Shown: positions 44,650 through 51,877 of the stretch, piece after piece
Position numbering within the stretch: the first letter of the stretch is position 1
How the letters are laid out: each line of letters opens with the position of its first letter
Assembly: GCA_023268805.1 (NCBI GenBank)
Contig: JALRKT010000005.1
Span: 2,413 to 55,788, forward strand
Origin: Bacilli bacterium
GTDB lineage: Bacteria > Bacillota_I > Bacilli_A > RFN20 > CAG-826
Direction of reading: 5' to 3'
Length of the DNA stretch: 53,376 nt
The notes under the pieces: generated by a model
The model's database searches: none
What the model saw: only the letters and a program-made list of their open reading frames with translations
Told to the model about the DNA's origin: nothing
Position numbers and translations under genes: made by a program

Positions 44650-45996
44650 ATGAACATTTACGAACAGTATCTTGCATTGCAAGCCAAAAAAACCACCGCG
44701 CTTTCCTTATTAAATGATGCGGTAGAGCGTTATCACAAGACAAAAGAAAAAAACCCAATCGGTGTTTTATCCCCTTGGGCTAAAAATCAAGCACGCAAGG
44801 CCGATCACGAACGACAAAAAGGGTTTTATCGCGGCCTTTTGCAAGGAATTCCATGCGTCATTAAAGACAATATTATGTATGCCGATGGAACACCCACCAC
44901 GGCTAATAGTTATGCCTTAAAAGATTTTATTCCTCAACACAATGCACCAATTGTGGAGCGGTTACTCTCCGCCGGGGCTGTGATTATGGGGAAAGCCAAT
45001 CTATCTGAATTTGCCTATTTTATGGGGGATGAAAAAATGCCCTCAGGGTATGGTTCAATGTATGGCCAGGTCAAACATCCCACCGATGAAACCATCGATC
45101 CCTATGGTTCAAGTACGGGTTCTGCAGTGGCAGTCGCGTTGGGTGTTGTACCATTTGCGATTGGAACAGAAACGAATGGATCGCTCATGGCACCCGCTCA
45201 TCAATGTCAAATTGTTGCTTTAAAGCCGACGCACGGGATTGTTTCTGCAGAAGGCATTATTCCTATTTCACCTACCCAAGATACCGCAGGTCCTATGGCG
45301 AATACGGTCTTTGATTGTGCTGCGGTGATGGACGTTCTTGTCGATGATCATCAGAAACCAAAACCCGGTTTTTCTTATGTAGATGACCTAAAATCGATGA
45401 AGAAAAAACCTCGAATCGGTATGCTTGAACTTACCAATTATCCTTATTCAGAGATTGAAAAGAAGCATTTAGAAGACGTTAAATCGAGAATGAACGCCTT
45501 AGGATGGGACATCCAATCGCTTTCCATAACGTATCCTCCCTTGGAAAATTTTGAAACATTAAAGCGTGAATTTAAAGTCTCGTTAAATGATTTCCTTAGC
45601 AAGCATGCGGGTGAAGGCGCACCCAAGGATTTAGCGGCAATCATCGCCTTTAACGAAGCAAACCAAGAACGATGCCTTCGCTATGGTCAAAAAACGCTGC
45701 TAGATAGTCAAGAAAAACCCGATCAATTGGATGTAGAATTCTTTCGATTAAAAAATGAATTAATGCAAGAAGCATCTCAATTAGATACGCTTCTTTATAC
45801 CCATCAACTCGATGCCATGGTGACCCTAGGATGGTTAAGCTTTGCTCCTATTTTTGGGAATCCTAGTTTGTGTACACCCGAAGGTTGGCTTGAAGGTCAA
45901 CCGAAAGGGTTAGTATGGGTGGGCAAAAAACACGACGATGGAACGTTACTACAACTCGGTCATGCATATTATGATCAAAGTAAGTTGTCTTCTTAA
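44650..45996 (+). CDS. Amidase signature-family hydrolase
   Basis: A 448-residue amidase with the Ser-cisSer-Lys triad: Lys72 in CVIKDNIMYADG, Ser154/155 in YGSSTGSAVAVALG and nucleophile Ser178 in TETNGSLMAP. It hydrolyses an unknown carboxamide. It is not GatA: no gatB or gatC lies nearby and the C-terminal half differs. The spacing of the triad equals that of GatA. Confidence 0.88.
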   Translation: MNIYEQYLALQAKKTTALSLLNDAVERYHKTKEKNPIGVLSPWAKNQARKADHERQKGFYRGLLQGIPCVIKDNIMYADGTPTTANSYALKDFIPQHNAPIVERLLSAGAVIMGKANLSEFAYFMGDEKMPSGYGSMYGQVKHPTDETIDPYGSSTGSAVAVALGVVPFAIGTETNGSLMAPAHQCQIVALKPTHGIVSAEGIIPISPTQDTAGPMANTVFDCAAVMDVLVDDHQKPKPGFSYVDDLKSMKKKPRIGMLELTNYPYSEIEKKHLEDVKSRMNALGWDIQSLSITYPPLENFETLKREFKVSLNDFLSKHAGEGAPKDLAAIIAFNEANQERCLRYGQKTLLDSQEKPDQLDVEFFRLKNELMQEASQLDTLLYTHQLDAMVTLGWLSFAPIFGNPSLCTPEGWLEGQPKGLVWVGKKHDDGTLLQLGHAYYDQSKLSS

Positions 45997-46022
45997 CAGA
46001 ACCTGTTGAAATCTTTTACAAT
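45993..46022 (+). promoter_or_regulatory. HMG-CoA reductase operon promoter, predicted leaderless mRNA
   Basis: TTAACA (45993-45998), 18-nt spacer, TACAAT (46017-46022), then 7 nt to ATG 46030. The -35 overlaps the amidase stop codon. Confidence 0.6.
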
Positions 46023-46029
46023 AGAAGAG

Positions 46030-47070
46030 ATGGATAAAAATCTTTTAACGACCATTCCTACACGTTGGGTAGGACCCTTATTATTCCAATCCATGATGTC
46101 ACTTGGTAAAGCGGACTCGTTTCTTTCAAGCGATGTGGTTTTAGCTACTTTTGAAACAACCCTCTTTTTTTCGGTTTCACGAGGGATGCGTGCGATTGCG
46201 CAAGCAGGGGGCCTTACCTCGTCCCTCATTAAAGATACGATGGTTCGTTCTGTCACGTTAGAGGTTGATTCGGTTGCTCTTGGACAAACGGTTTTATCGA
46301 CGTTGAAGCAAGAAATTGACGTCCTTCAAAAAACGATTGTCGAACCGCGAAGTCGTTTTGCCCAACTTCAAGGCATTTCGGGTTATTTTGTTGCCAATTT
46401 GTTTTATTTACGAATTGAAATCTTCGCTAATAATGCCTCAGGACATAATATGGTGACGCTTATTGCCGATGCAATCTTAGATCATGTCCTGCAACGTTTC
46501 CCAGGGACGCGTTATGTTTCAGTTTCCGGGAATATGTGTGTTGATAAAAAGGTCAGTGTCATTAATGCCTTAGAAGGAAGGGGGAAACACGTGATTAGTG
46601 AAGTTTACCTTCCTCGAGATATCGTTGAAAAAACGTTGAAAACCACCCCGGAAAAAATCGTTGAACTAAACGTAAAGAAAAATATGTTGGGGTCCATCAT
46701 GGCAGGATCGGTTCATAGTGCCAACGCTCACTTCGCGAATATGCTCCTTGCAGCTTATTTGGCGACGGGGCAAGATGCAGCGAATATCGTGGAAGGATCT
46801 CAAGGCATTACCTTTGCCGAGATTCGTAACGATGGGTTATATTTTTCAGTGAACATTCCCAATATTATTGTGGGAACTGTCGGACACGGAAAACACGATG
46901 AAGCCATCGTGGCGCGGTTTGAAAAGATGCATTGTCTTGGTGAAGGAGGGGCGCAGCGTTATGCCCATCTTGTTGCCGGTACGGTTTTAGCCGGGGAATT
47001 GTCATTAATGGCCGCGCTTACCAACCCCCACGAGCTCGTCAAAGCGCACGTTGCCATCGAAAGAAAATAA
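46030..47070 (+). CDS. Hydroxymethylglutaryl-CoA reductase, class I-like
   Basis: A 346-residue HMG-CoA reductase making mevalonate from HMG-CoA. Catalytic residues: Glu42 (FETTLFFSVSRGMRAIAQAGG), Lys173/174 (SGNMCVDKKVS), Asp249 (ATGQDAANIVEGSQ) and His340 (VKAHVAIERK). The SGN-C-DKK and MAGSVHSANAHFANM blocks resemble class I (eukaryotic/archaeal-type) enzymes more than the class II MvaA of most Gram-positives. TTG 46006 would also open the frame, but it precedes the TACAAT box. Confidence 0.87.
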   Translation: MDKNLLTTIPTRWVGPLLFQSMMSLGKADSFLSSDVVLATFETTLFFSVSRGMRAIAQAGGLTSSLIKDTMVRSVTLEVDSVALGQTVLSTLKQEIDVLQKTIVEPRSRFAQLQGISGYFVANLFYLRIEIFANNASGHNMVTLIADAILDHVLQRFPGTRYVSVSGNMCVDKKVSVINALEGRGKHVISEVYLPRDIVEKTLKTTPEKIVELNVKKNMLGSIMAGSVHSANAHFANMLLAAYLATGQDAANIVEGSQGITFAEIRNDGLYFSVNIPNIIVGTVGHGKHDEAIVARFEKMHCLGEGGAQRYAHLVAGTVLAGELSLMAALTNPHELVKAHVAIERK

Positions 47071-47071
47071 T

Positions 47072-48205
47072 ATGGAAAAAACACGAAACATTGGAATTGA
47101 TCGCATTCATTTTTATGCCCCCAAAATGTATTTAGATTTGGAAGATTTAGCCACCGTTCGCAATACGGATGTGAATAAATTTAAAATCGGTATTGGCCAA
47201 GAAAAAATGGCGATTATTTCACCTAATGAAGATATTGTCACGATGGCGGCAGAAGCAGCATTTCCCATCCTTCAAGGGCAAGAAAATGACATTGGACTTT
47301 TACTTTTTGCAACCGAATCCGGCATTGATTACTCCAAAGCCGCAGGAATTTATTTGCATACATTATTAGGTCTTAATTCTCACTGTCGTGTTTTAGAAGT
47401 CAAACAAGCATGCTACGCCGCTACAGGTGCACTTCAACTTGCGAAAGATTATGTTTTGGCCAATCCTCACAAAAAAGCTTTAGTCGTTTCAAGCGATGTT
47501 GCCTGGTACGGATTTGAAACCCCGGGAGAAGTCACGCAAGGGGCAGGTGCTATCGCGATGATCGTGAGTCAAAACCCCACCCTTGGAATCGTTTCTGAAG
47601 GGGTACCGATTGTGCAAAACATTGAAGATTTTTATCGACCCTCTTTTCATGAAGTACCCATTGTGGACGGTAAATTATCGATTCGTAGCTATCGTGACTT
47701 ATTGAAAGCAGTTCGACCAGAAAAAGCGTTTGAGTTCATGTGTTTTCATATGCCATTCGCGGTCATGAGTGATAAAGCGAGTGAGGTATTAACTCATCCA
47801 TTATCATCGGAAGTTTTAGCCTACGCGAAAGCCTTTAATAAAGAAATCGGAAACATTTATAATGGATCCCTTTTCTTATCCTTATTATCGTTATTATCGT
47901 ATGCTCCTCCTTCCCGATTAAACCAACAAACGATTGGTATGTTTTCGTATGGATCGGGGGCCATTGGTGAGTTCTTCACGATTACGTTGCAACCTAATTA
48001 TCAAAAGGGGTTTGATCAAAACAAGCTTCTTAAGGATTTTGCACAACGAAAACGCATTGATTTTCAGACATACCATCAGATGATGGAAATCTATCGTCAC
48101 CGAGAATCTTCCCTTGAATTTACGCCCGATTTTTCTGCTGACAATCAACAAATTTTTGTCCTCGAATCCATTCATCAAGGGCACCGTCTCTATAAAAAAC
48201 GTTAA
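47072..48205 (+). CDS. mvaS: Hydroxymethylglutaryl-CoA synthase
   Basis: A 377-residue synthase that condenses acetoacetyl-CoA with acetyl-CoA. The catalytic Glu82 (FATESGIDYSKAAG), Cys114 (KQACYAATGAL) and His226 (FMCFHMPF) are all present. ATG 47072 follows the reductase stop by 1 nt; no strong ribosome-binding site. With the reductase it supplies the upper mevalonate pathway; the later kinases and decarboxylase are not in this window. Confidence 0.95.
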   Translation: MEKTRNIGIDRIHFYAPKMYLDLEDLATVRNTDVNKFKIGIGQEKMAIISPNEDIVTMAAEAAFPILQGQENDIGLLLFATESGIDYSKAAGIYLHTLLGLNSHCRVLEVKQACYAATGALQLAKDYVLANPHKKALVVSSDVAWYGFETPGEVTQGAGAIAMIVSQNPTLGIVSEGVPIVQNIEDFYRPSFHEVPIVDGKLSIRSYRDLLKAVRPEKAFEFMCFHMPFAVMSDKASEVLTHPLSSEVLAYAKAFNKEIGNIYNGSLFLSLLSLLSYAPPSRLNQQTIGMFSYGSGAIGEFFTITLQPNYQKGFDQNKLLKDFAQRKRIDFQTYHQMMEIYRHRESSLEFTPDFSADNQQIFVLESIHQGHRLYKKR

Positions 48206-48208
48206 GTT

Positions 48209-48883
48209 ATGAAAAAATATGCTATTTACGATTTTGATGGAACCCTTTTATTAAAACAAACTGTTCCTCATTTGTTGAAGACGTGGAAGCATCGTCGCAT
48301 TGGATTACAAACCTATCAACGTATTTATCGTTGGATGATTCGGCGTTATTTGATGTATAAATCAAAGTTGTTTGGTCTTGATCAAAAAACGTTTCGCTTA
48401 CAGGCGATGCAACGGCTAGTGGAATTATTTCAGCTAGTTAGCCTCGAAGAATTGGGTCGTTTTTTCGATGAGGCGTATGATCGTGCGAAGCCATTTATCA
48501 ACAAGAATGTCATTAAAGCACTCAAGAAAGATAAGAAATTAGGCTATACAACTGTATTATTATCGGGAAACTATGATGTTTTTTTAGAGCGATTTCGCCA
48601 CCTTGGGTTTGATGAAATTATTGGTACGAGTCTCTATGATGTTCAAGGCCAACTTATTAAGCACCCCAAAATCATCATTGGGGATGAAAAAATCAATCAA
48701 TTAGAACAACGATTGCCGGAACTAGATTGGTTCCATACAAAAGGTTACGCGGATGCATATTATGACCTACCAATTTTATCGAAAGTCGCACAACCAATCT
48801 GCGTTTTCCCCGACAGAAAATTACTCAAGCACGCCAAACGTAAGGGATGGACTGTTTTGGGAAGGAAAGTAAAAAAAGAATGA
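48209..48883 (+). CDS. HAD-IB family phosphatase
   Basis: A 224-residue HAD phosphatase of the SerB-like IB group: motif I IYDFDGTLLL, motif II VLLSGNYDVFLE, and a motif IV-like YADAYYDLPILSK. Basic helices in the cap (WKHRRIG, RWMIRRYLMYKSK) may face the membrane or an anionic substrate. It follows mvaS by 3 nt and overlaps the next gene by ATGA. Confidence 0.85.
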   Translation: MKKYAIYDFDGTLLLKQTVPHLLKTWKHRRIGLQTYQRIYRWMIRRYLMYKSKLFGLDQKTFRLQAMQRLVELFQLVSLEELGRFFDEAYDRAKPFINKNVIKALKKDKKLGYTTVLLSGNYDVFLERFRHLGFDEIIGTSLYDVQGQLIKHPKIIIGDEKINQLEQRLPELDWFHTKGYADAYYDLPILSKVAQPICVFPDRKLLKHAKRKGWTVLGRKVKKE

Positions 48884-49629
48884 AACGAGAAGAAGCAGCA
48901 CTTTTATTAAAACCCTTTTTAGAAACGCTTGAGTCGGTTGTTGCAGTTTGGGAAGCAGGTAGTCAAGCAACCGGACGAGTCGATGCCTATTCAGACCTTG
49001 ATTTGTTGATTATTACTCAAGATGAAGAAGTGGAAAAAACGCTACAAAAAACATATGAATTTTTAAAAAAGCACCTTTCTATTCGTCATTATATTCGTGC
49101 GCCAGAACCCACATGGCATGGTTTTTCTCAGTTCTTTGTCATCCCGGATGACCAAGATCTTTTTTACTTTGATTTGAGTTTTACTAAAGTGAGTCAACCC
49201 GATAAGTTTACCGATGTTGAACGACATGGAAAAGCAACAATCTGGTTTGAAAAAACACCTCTCTACTCCCCTACATCCTTTGAAAACGAGGAGAAAGAAA
49301 AAATGCTCGTTCGAATTAAACAATCTGCCTTACTCTATGCACCAATTATTGAAAGAGAAACACGCAAGGCGTGTAAACGAGATAGTTTTATGGATGCGAT
49401 GAGTATGTATCACACCTATTTAACACGTTTTCTTGTCCCTTTTATTAATCTTTTGTATCGGCCTAATAAAGCAGATTTTGGCGTTCGTTACTTAAAAAAT
49501 GATATTCCCTATGATGTTTACCTAAAAATTTCGACATTGTTTATCGCCCCGTCTTGCAATGTGATATCCGAGAAAATTAACGAAGCAGTTCGTTGGTACG
49601 AGGAGTTAAAAACCCTTTTAAATCAATAA
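48880..49629 (+). CDS. Nucleotidyltransferase-fold protein
   Basis: A 249-residue protein with the NTase motif AGSQATGRVDAYSDLDLLI: Gly27-Ser28 and the metal pair Asp39/Asp41. A helical C-terminal half follows. It resembles stand-alone aminoglycoside-adenylyltransferase-like enzymes; the substrate is unknown. It is coupled to the HAD gene (ATGA) at the end of the mevalonate operon. Confidence 0.75.
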   Translation: MKREEAALLLKPFLETLESVVAVWEAGSQATGRVDAYSDLDLLIITQDEEVEKTLQKTYEFLKKHLSIRHYIRAPEPTWHGFSQFFVIPDDQDLFYFDLSFTKVSQPDKFTDVERHGKATIWFEKTPLYSPTSFENEEKEKMLVRIKQSALLYAPIIERETRKACKRDSFMDAMSMYHTYLTRFLVPFINLLYRPNKADFGVRYLKNDIPYDVYLKISTLFIAPSCNVISEKINEAVRWYEELKTLLNQ

Positions 49630-49656
49630 TCTATCGCGATATTGATTTATTTTCGT

Positions 49657-49669
49657 TACAATGTCGAAG
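49657..49669 (+). promoter_or_regulatory. Nudix gene -10 box, predicted leaderless mRNA
   Basis: TACAAT (49657-49662), 7 nt, ATG 49670. An earlier in-frame ATG at 49661 overlaps the -10 box itself and cannot be the transcribed start from this promoter. Confidence 0.55.
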
Positions 49670-50230
49670 ATGCTAAAAAAACAATTACAAGAGTATATTC
49701 CATTTAATGAGCAGGAAGCATTCGATCGCCAAGCAATGCTAATGTTTATCGATCGAAACCCTGATTATTTATTAAGAAGTAATTCGATTGCCCATGTCAC
49801 ATCGAGTTCAATTGTTGTCAATCCATCCATGGATAGGATTTTATTTGCCTATCACAATCTTTACCAATCTTGGGGTTGGTTGGGTGGCCATAATGATGGG
49901 GATGAGGACTGCCTCCGTGTGGCAATAAAAGAAACAACTGAAGAAACCGGCGTTACCAAGTTGAAACCATATTCAAACGATATCTTTATGATTGAAACCA
50001 TTATGGTGCCTAATCACATAAAAAAAGGAAAACATGTCTCTGATCATCTGCACCTTAATATCACGTATTTATTAATCGCAGATGAAAAAGAAACGTTGGT
50101 GATCAACCATGAGGAAAACTCGAATGTCGCATGGTTTACCTTTGAGGAAGCTTTGCAAAAAGTGACGGAACCACACATGATTCCAATTTATAAAAAAGCA
50201 CTGAAAAAAATTGAAAAATTATTGGGTTGA
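49670..50230 (+). CDS. Nudix hydrolase
   Basis: A 186-residue Nudix protein that cleaves a nucleoside diphosphate-linked compound. The Nudix box GGHNDGDEDCLRVAIKETTE continues ETGV and fits Gx5Ex7REUxEExGU except that the Arg is Lys. An N-terminal helical extension of about 45 residues precedes it. Its 3' end overlaps the convergent MFS gene by 12 nt. Confidence 0.85.
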   Translation: MLKKQLQEYIPFNEQEAFDRQAMLMFIDRNPDYLLRSNSIAHVTSSSIVVNPSMDRILFAYHNLYQSWGWLGGHNDGDEDCLRVAIKETTEETGVTKLKPYSNDIFMIETIMVPNHIKKGKHVSDHLHLNITYLLIADEKETLVINHEENSNVAWFTFEEALQKVTEPHMIPIYKKALKKIEKLLG

Positions 50231-51376
50231 TGTCGTTTTTTCCAGTTGTTTTAATAGCACTAGATTAACGATATTAATGATGACGATAAAACCATAGATG
50301 GGTAATGTCGATCCAAACAAATCAAGCACCGCACCAGAAAACAGCGTTCCTAATACAGCAGCAACACCATAAGCAGTAAACAATGTGCCATAAAGATGAG
50401 CATAATTGTGCGCACCAAATAATTTTTTGACGGCCAGGGGGGCAATAGCAACCCAACTCCCAAGACCAAACCAAAAGAAACCATAATTCAACGCGAATAA
50501 GACGGGCAGCTGACCTTGATTGAAGAATGCAATCAAACCAGACAACGCGATTAATACCAGCGATAAAGTCCCAGCAAAAAAGATATTTTTCTTATCAATA
50601 ATCCATCCAAACAAAGGCCTTGCTAACGCGTTTGCCACCGCAAAAATCGTTAAAAGACCCGCCACGAAAACACCGTCATAATCATAACTTAATACCCCAA
50701 TGCGATATGTTAAGCCGATGATCATTAAACCACTGATTAAACTGAACAAGAAAAGTCCATAAAGAAGACGAAAACTTCCCTTTGAAATCGGTGTTGCCGG
50801 ACGAGAGCGACCTTCTAAAGCGAGGACAGGCTGAATGAGAAAAGGAACCGTTAAGAAAAACACACCAAGAGAAATGAAAAACAACACCATAAACATGGAA
50901 GACAAAGGTCCATTGAGAAGTAAAAACTCAATTAATGGGGCCATAATCACACTTGAGAATCCAAAACCTAATAGTACTAATCCAGAAAAGAAACCGATTC
51001 GATCGGGAAATGTTTGGTTTATGACAAACAAAGGTACACCATAAATTAATCCAACACCTGTACCAACGAGTACCCCATACGATAATGTTAATGTGAAAAT
51101 ATTTACCGCCAAACTGGATAAAATGAGACCGAGCATAAAACTAACAGCCCCTAAAATGACAATCGCACGTTGATGTTTTTTAATTAATTTTCCTGCGATC
51201 AACATCGAGGTCGAATACGAGACAAGGCTGAACATATAAGGAAGCCCACTTTCAGTCGCGGAAACGTTAAATTCCGACTCCACGGAAACGCGAATTATAC
51301 TCCACGAATAAACTGACCCTAGCATGAGCATGACAAGGATCGAAGCGGCGATGAACCAAGAGCGTTTCTTAAACAT
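50219..51376 (-). CDS. MFS transporter, OFA-like
   Basis: A 385-residue major facilitator with about 12 membrane helices. The start KKRSWFIAASILVMLMLGSVYSW and the ATESGLPYMFSLVSYSTSML segment recall the oxalate/formate antiporter (OFA) group; the substrate is unknown. ATG 51376 follows a minus-strand TAAAAT box (51383-51388) by 6 nt with no ribosome-binding site. Confidence 0.8.
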   Translation of the reverse strand: MFKKRSWFIAASILVMLMLGSVYSWSIIRVSVESEFNVSATESGLPYMFSLVSYSTSMLIAGKLIKKHQRAIVILGAVSFMLGLILSSLAVNIFTLTLSYGVLVGTGVGLIYGVPLFVINQTFPDRIGFFSGLVLLGFGFSSVIMAPLIEFLLLNGPLSSMFMVLFFISLGVFFLTVPFLIQPVLALEGRSRPATPISKGSFRLLYGLFLFSLISGLMIIGLTYRIGVLSYDYDGVFVAGLLTIFAVANALARPLFGWIIDKKNIFFAGTLSLVLIALSGLIAFFNQGQLPVLFALNYGFFWFGLGSWVAIAPLAVKKLFGAHNYAHLYGTLFTAYGVAAVLGTLFSGAVLDLFGSTLPIYGFIVIINIVNLVLLKQLEKTTSTQ

Positions 51377-51382
51377 ATGTCT

Positions 51383-51388
51383 ATTTTA
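51383..51388 (-). promoter_or_regulatory. -10 box of the MFS gene, predicted leaderless mRNA
   Basis: ATTTTA on the plus strand, TAAAAT on the minus strand; 6 nt before the MFS ATG. It lies inside the longest possible reading of the divergent DUF1801 gene, arguing for a later start of that gene. Confidence 0.5.
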
Positions 51389-51424
51389 GCGAAAGATGTT
51401 AAAACCGCAACACCAAATTTGTGG

Positions 51425-51436
51425 AATAATGAGGGT
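51425..51436 (+). promoter_or_regulatory. Extended -10 box of the DUF1801 gene
   Basis: TGG-AATAAT (hexamer 51425-51430), 6 nt, GTG 51437. It fits the leaderless spacing seen elsewhere in the window. Confidence 0.35.
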
Positions 51437-51823
51437 GTGAACAAAGATACTTTATCCTACATAAATAGTCTAGAAAACGACAAAAAGTCATGGTTTATTC
51501 AAGTTTTTAGTGAGATTAAAAAGCTGATGCCTCTTGAAATTGAAGAAGGATTTCAGTATGGAATGCCCTCGTTTTATGTATCCTTTAAAACGTATCCGAA
51601 AGGGTATCATGTTGGGAAACATATTCCTTTACCCTTCATTGCCCTTGCGTATCAAAAGCATTATTTGGCAGTTTATTTTATGCCCTGGATGACAGAACTA
51701 ACGTTAAGCCATGACTTTAAAACTGACTATGCCATACGGACGGGAAAAAAGCTTAATGCAGGAAAAGTGTGTTTGCGGTTTCGTCGACCGGATGATTTGC
51801 CTATGGAATGGTTAAAAAAGTAG
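51437..51823 (+). CDS. DUF1801-domain protein
   Basis: A 128-residue protein of the DUF1801/YdhG fold: SYINSLENDKKSWFIQVFSEIKKLMP, FQYGMPSFYV and HYLAVYFMPWM. The function is unknown. The frame is open from ATG 51377, which abuts the MFS ATG (CATATG); the first 20 residues then are not domain-like and cover the MFS promoter. GTG 51437 gives the usual domain start and has a -10 box at leaderless spacing. The start is therefore uncertain. Confidence 0.75.
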   Translation: MNKDTLSYINSLENDKKSWFIQVFSEIKKLMPLEIEEGFQYGMPSFYVSFKTYPKGYHVGKHIPLPFIALAYQKHYLAVYFMPWMTELTLSHDFKTDYAIRTGKKLNAGKVCLRFRRPDDLPMEWLKK

Positions 51824-51877
51824 TAACGAGTGTTTCGGTGAAGGAATGGATCGAACGTTATGAAAAATCAGTGCGTG

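Noticed and set aside
44650-45996. Amidase as GatA of the tRNA amidotransferase
   Set aside because: No gatB or gatC is adjacent, and the second half of the protein does not look like GatA, although the triad spacing is the same.
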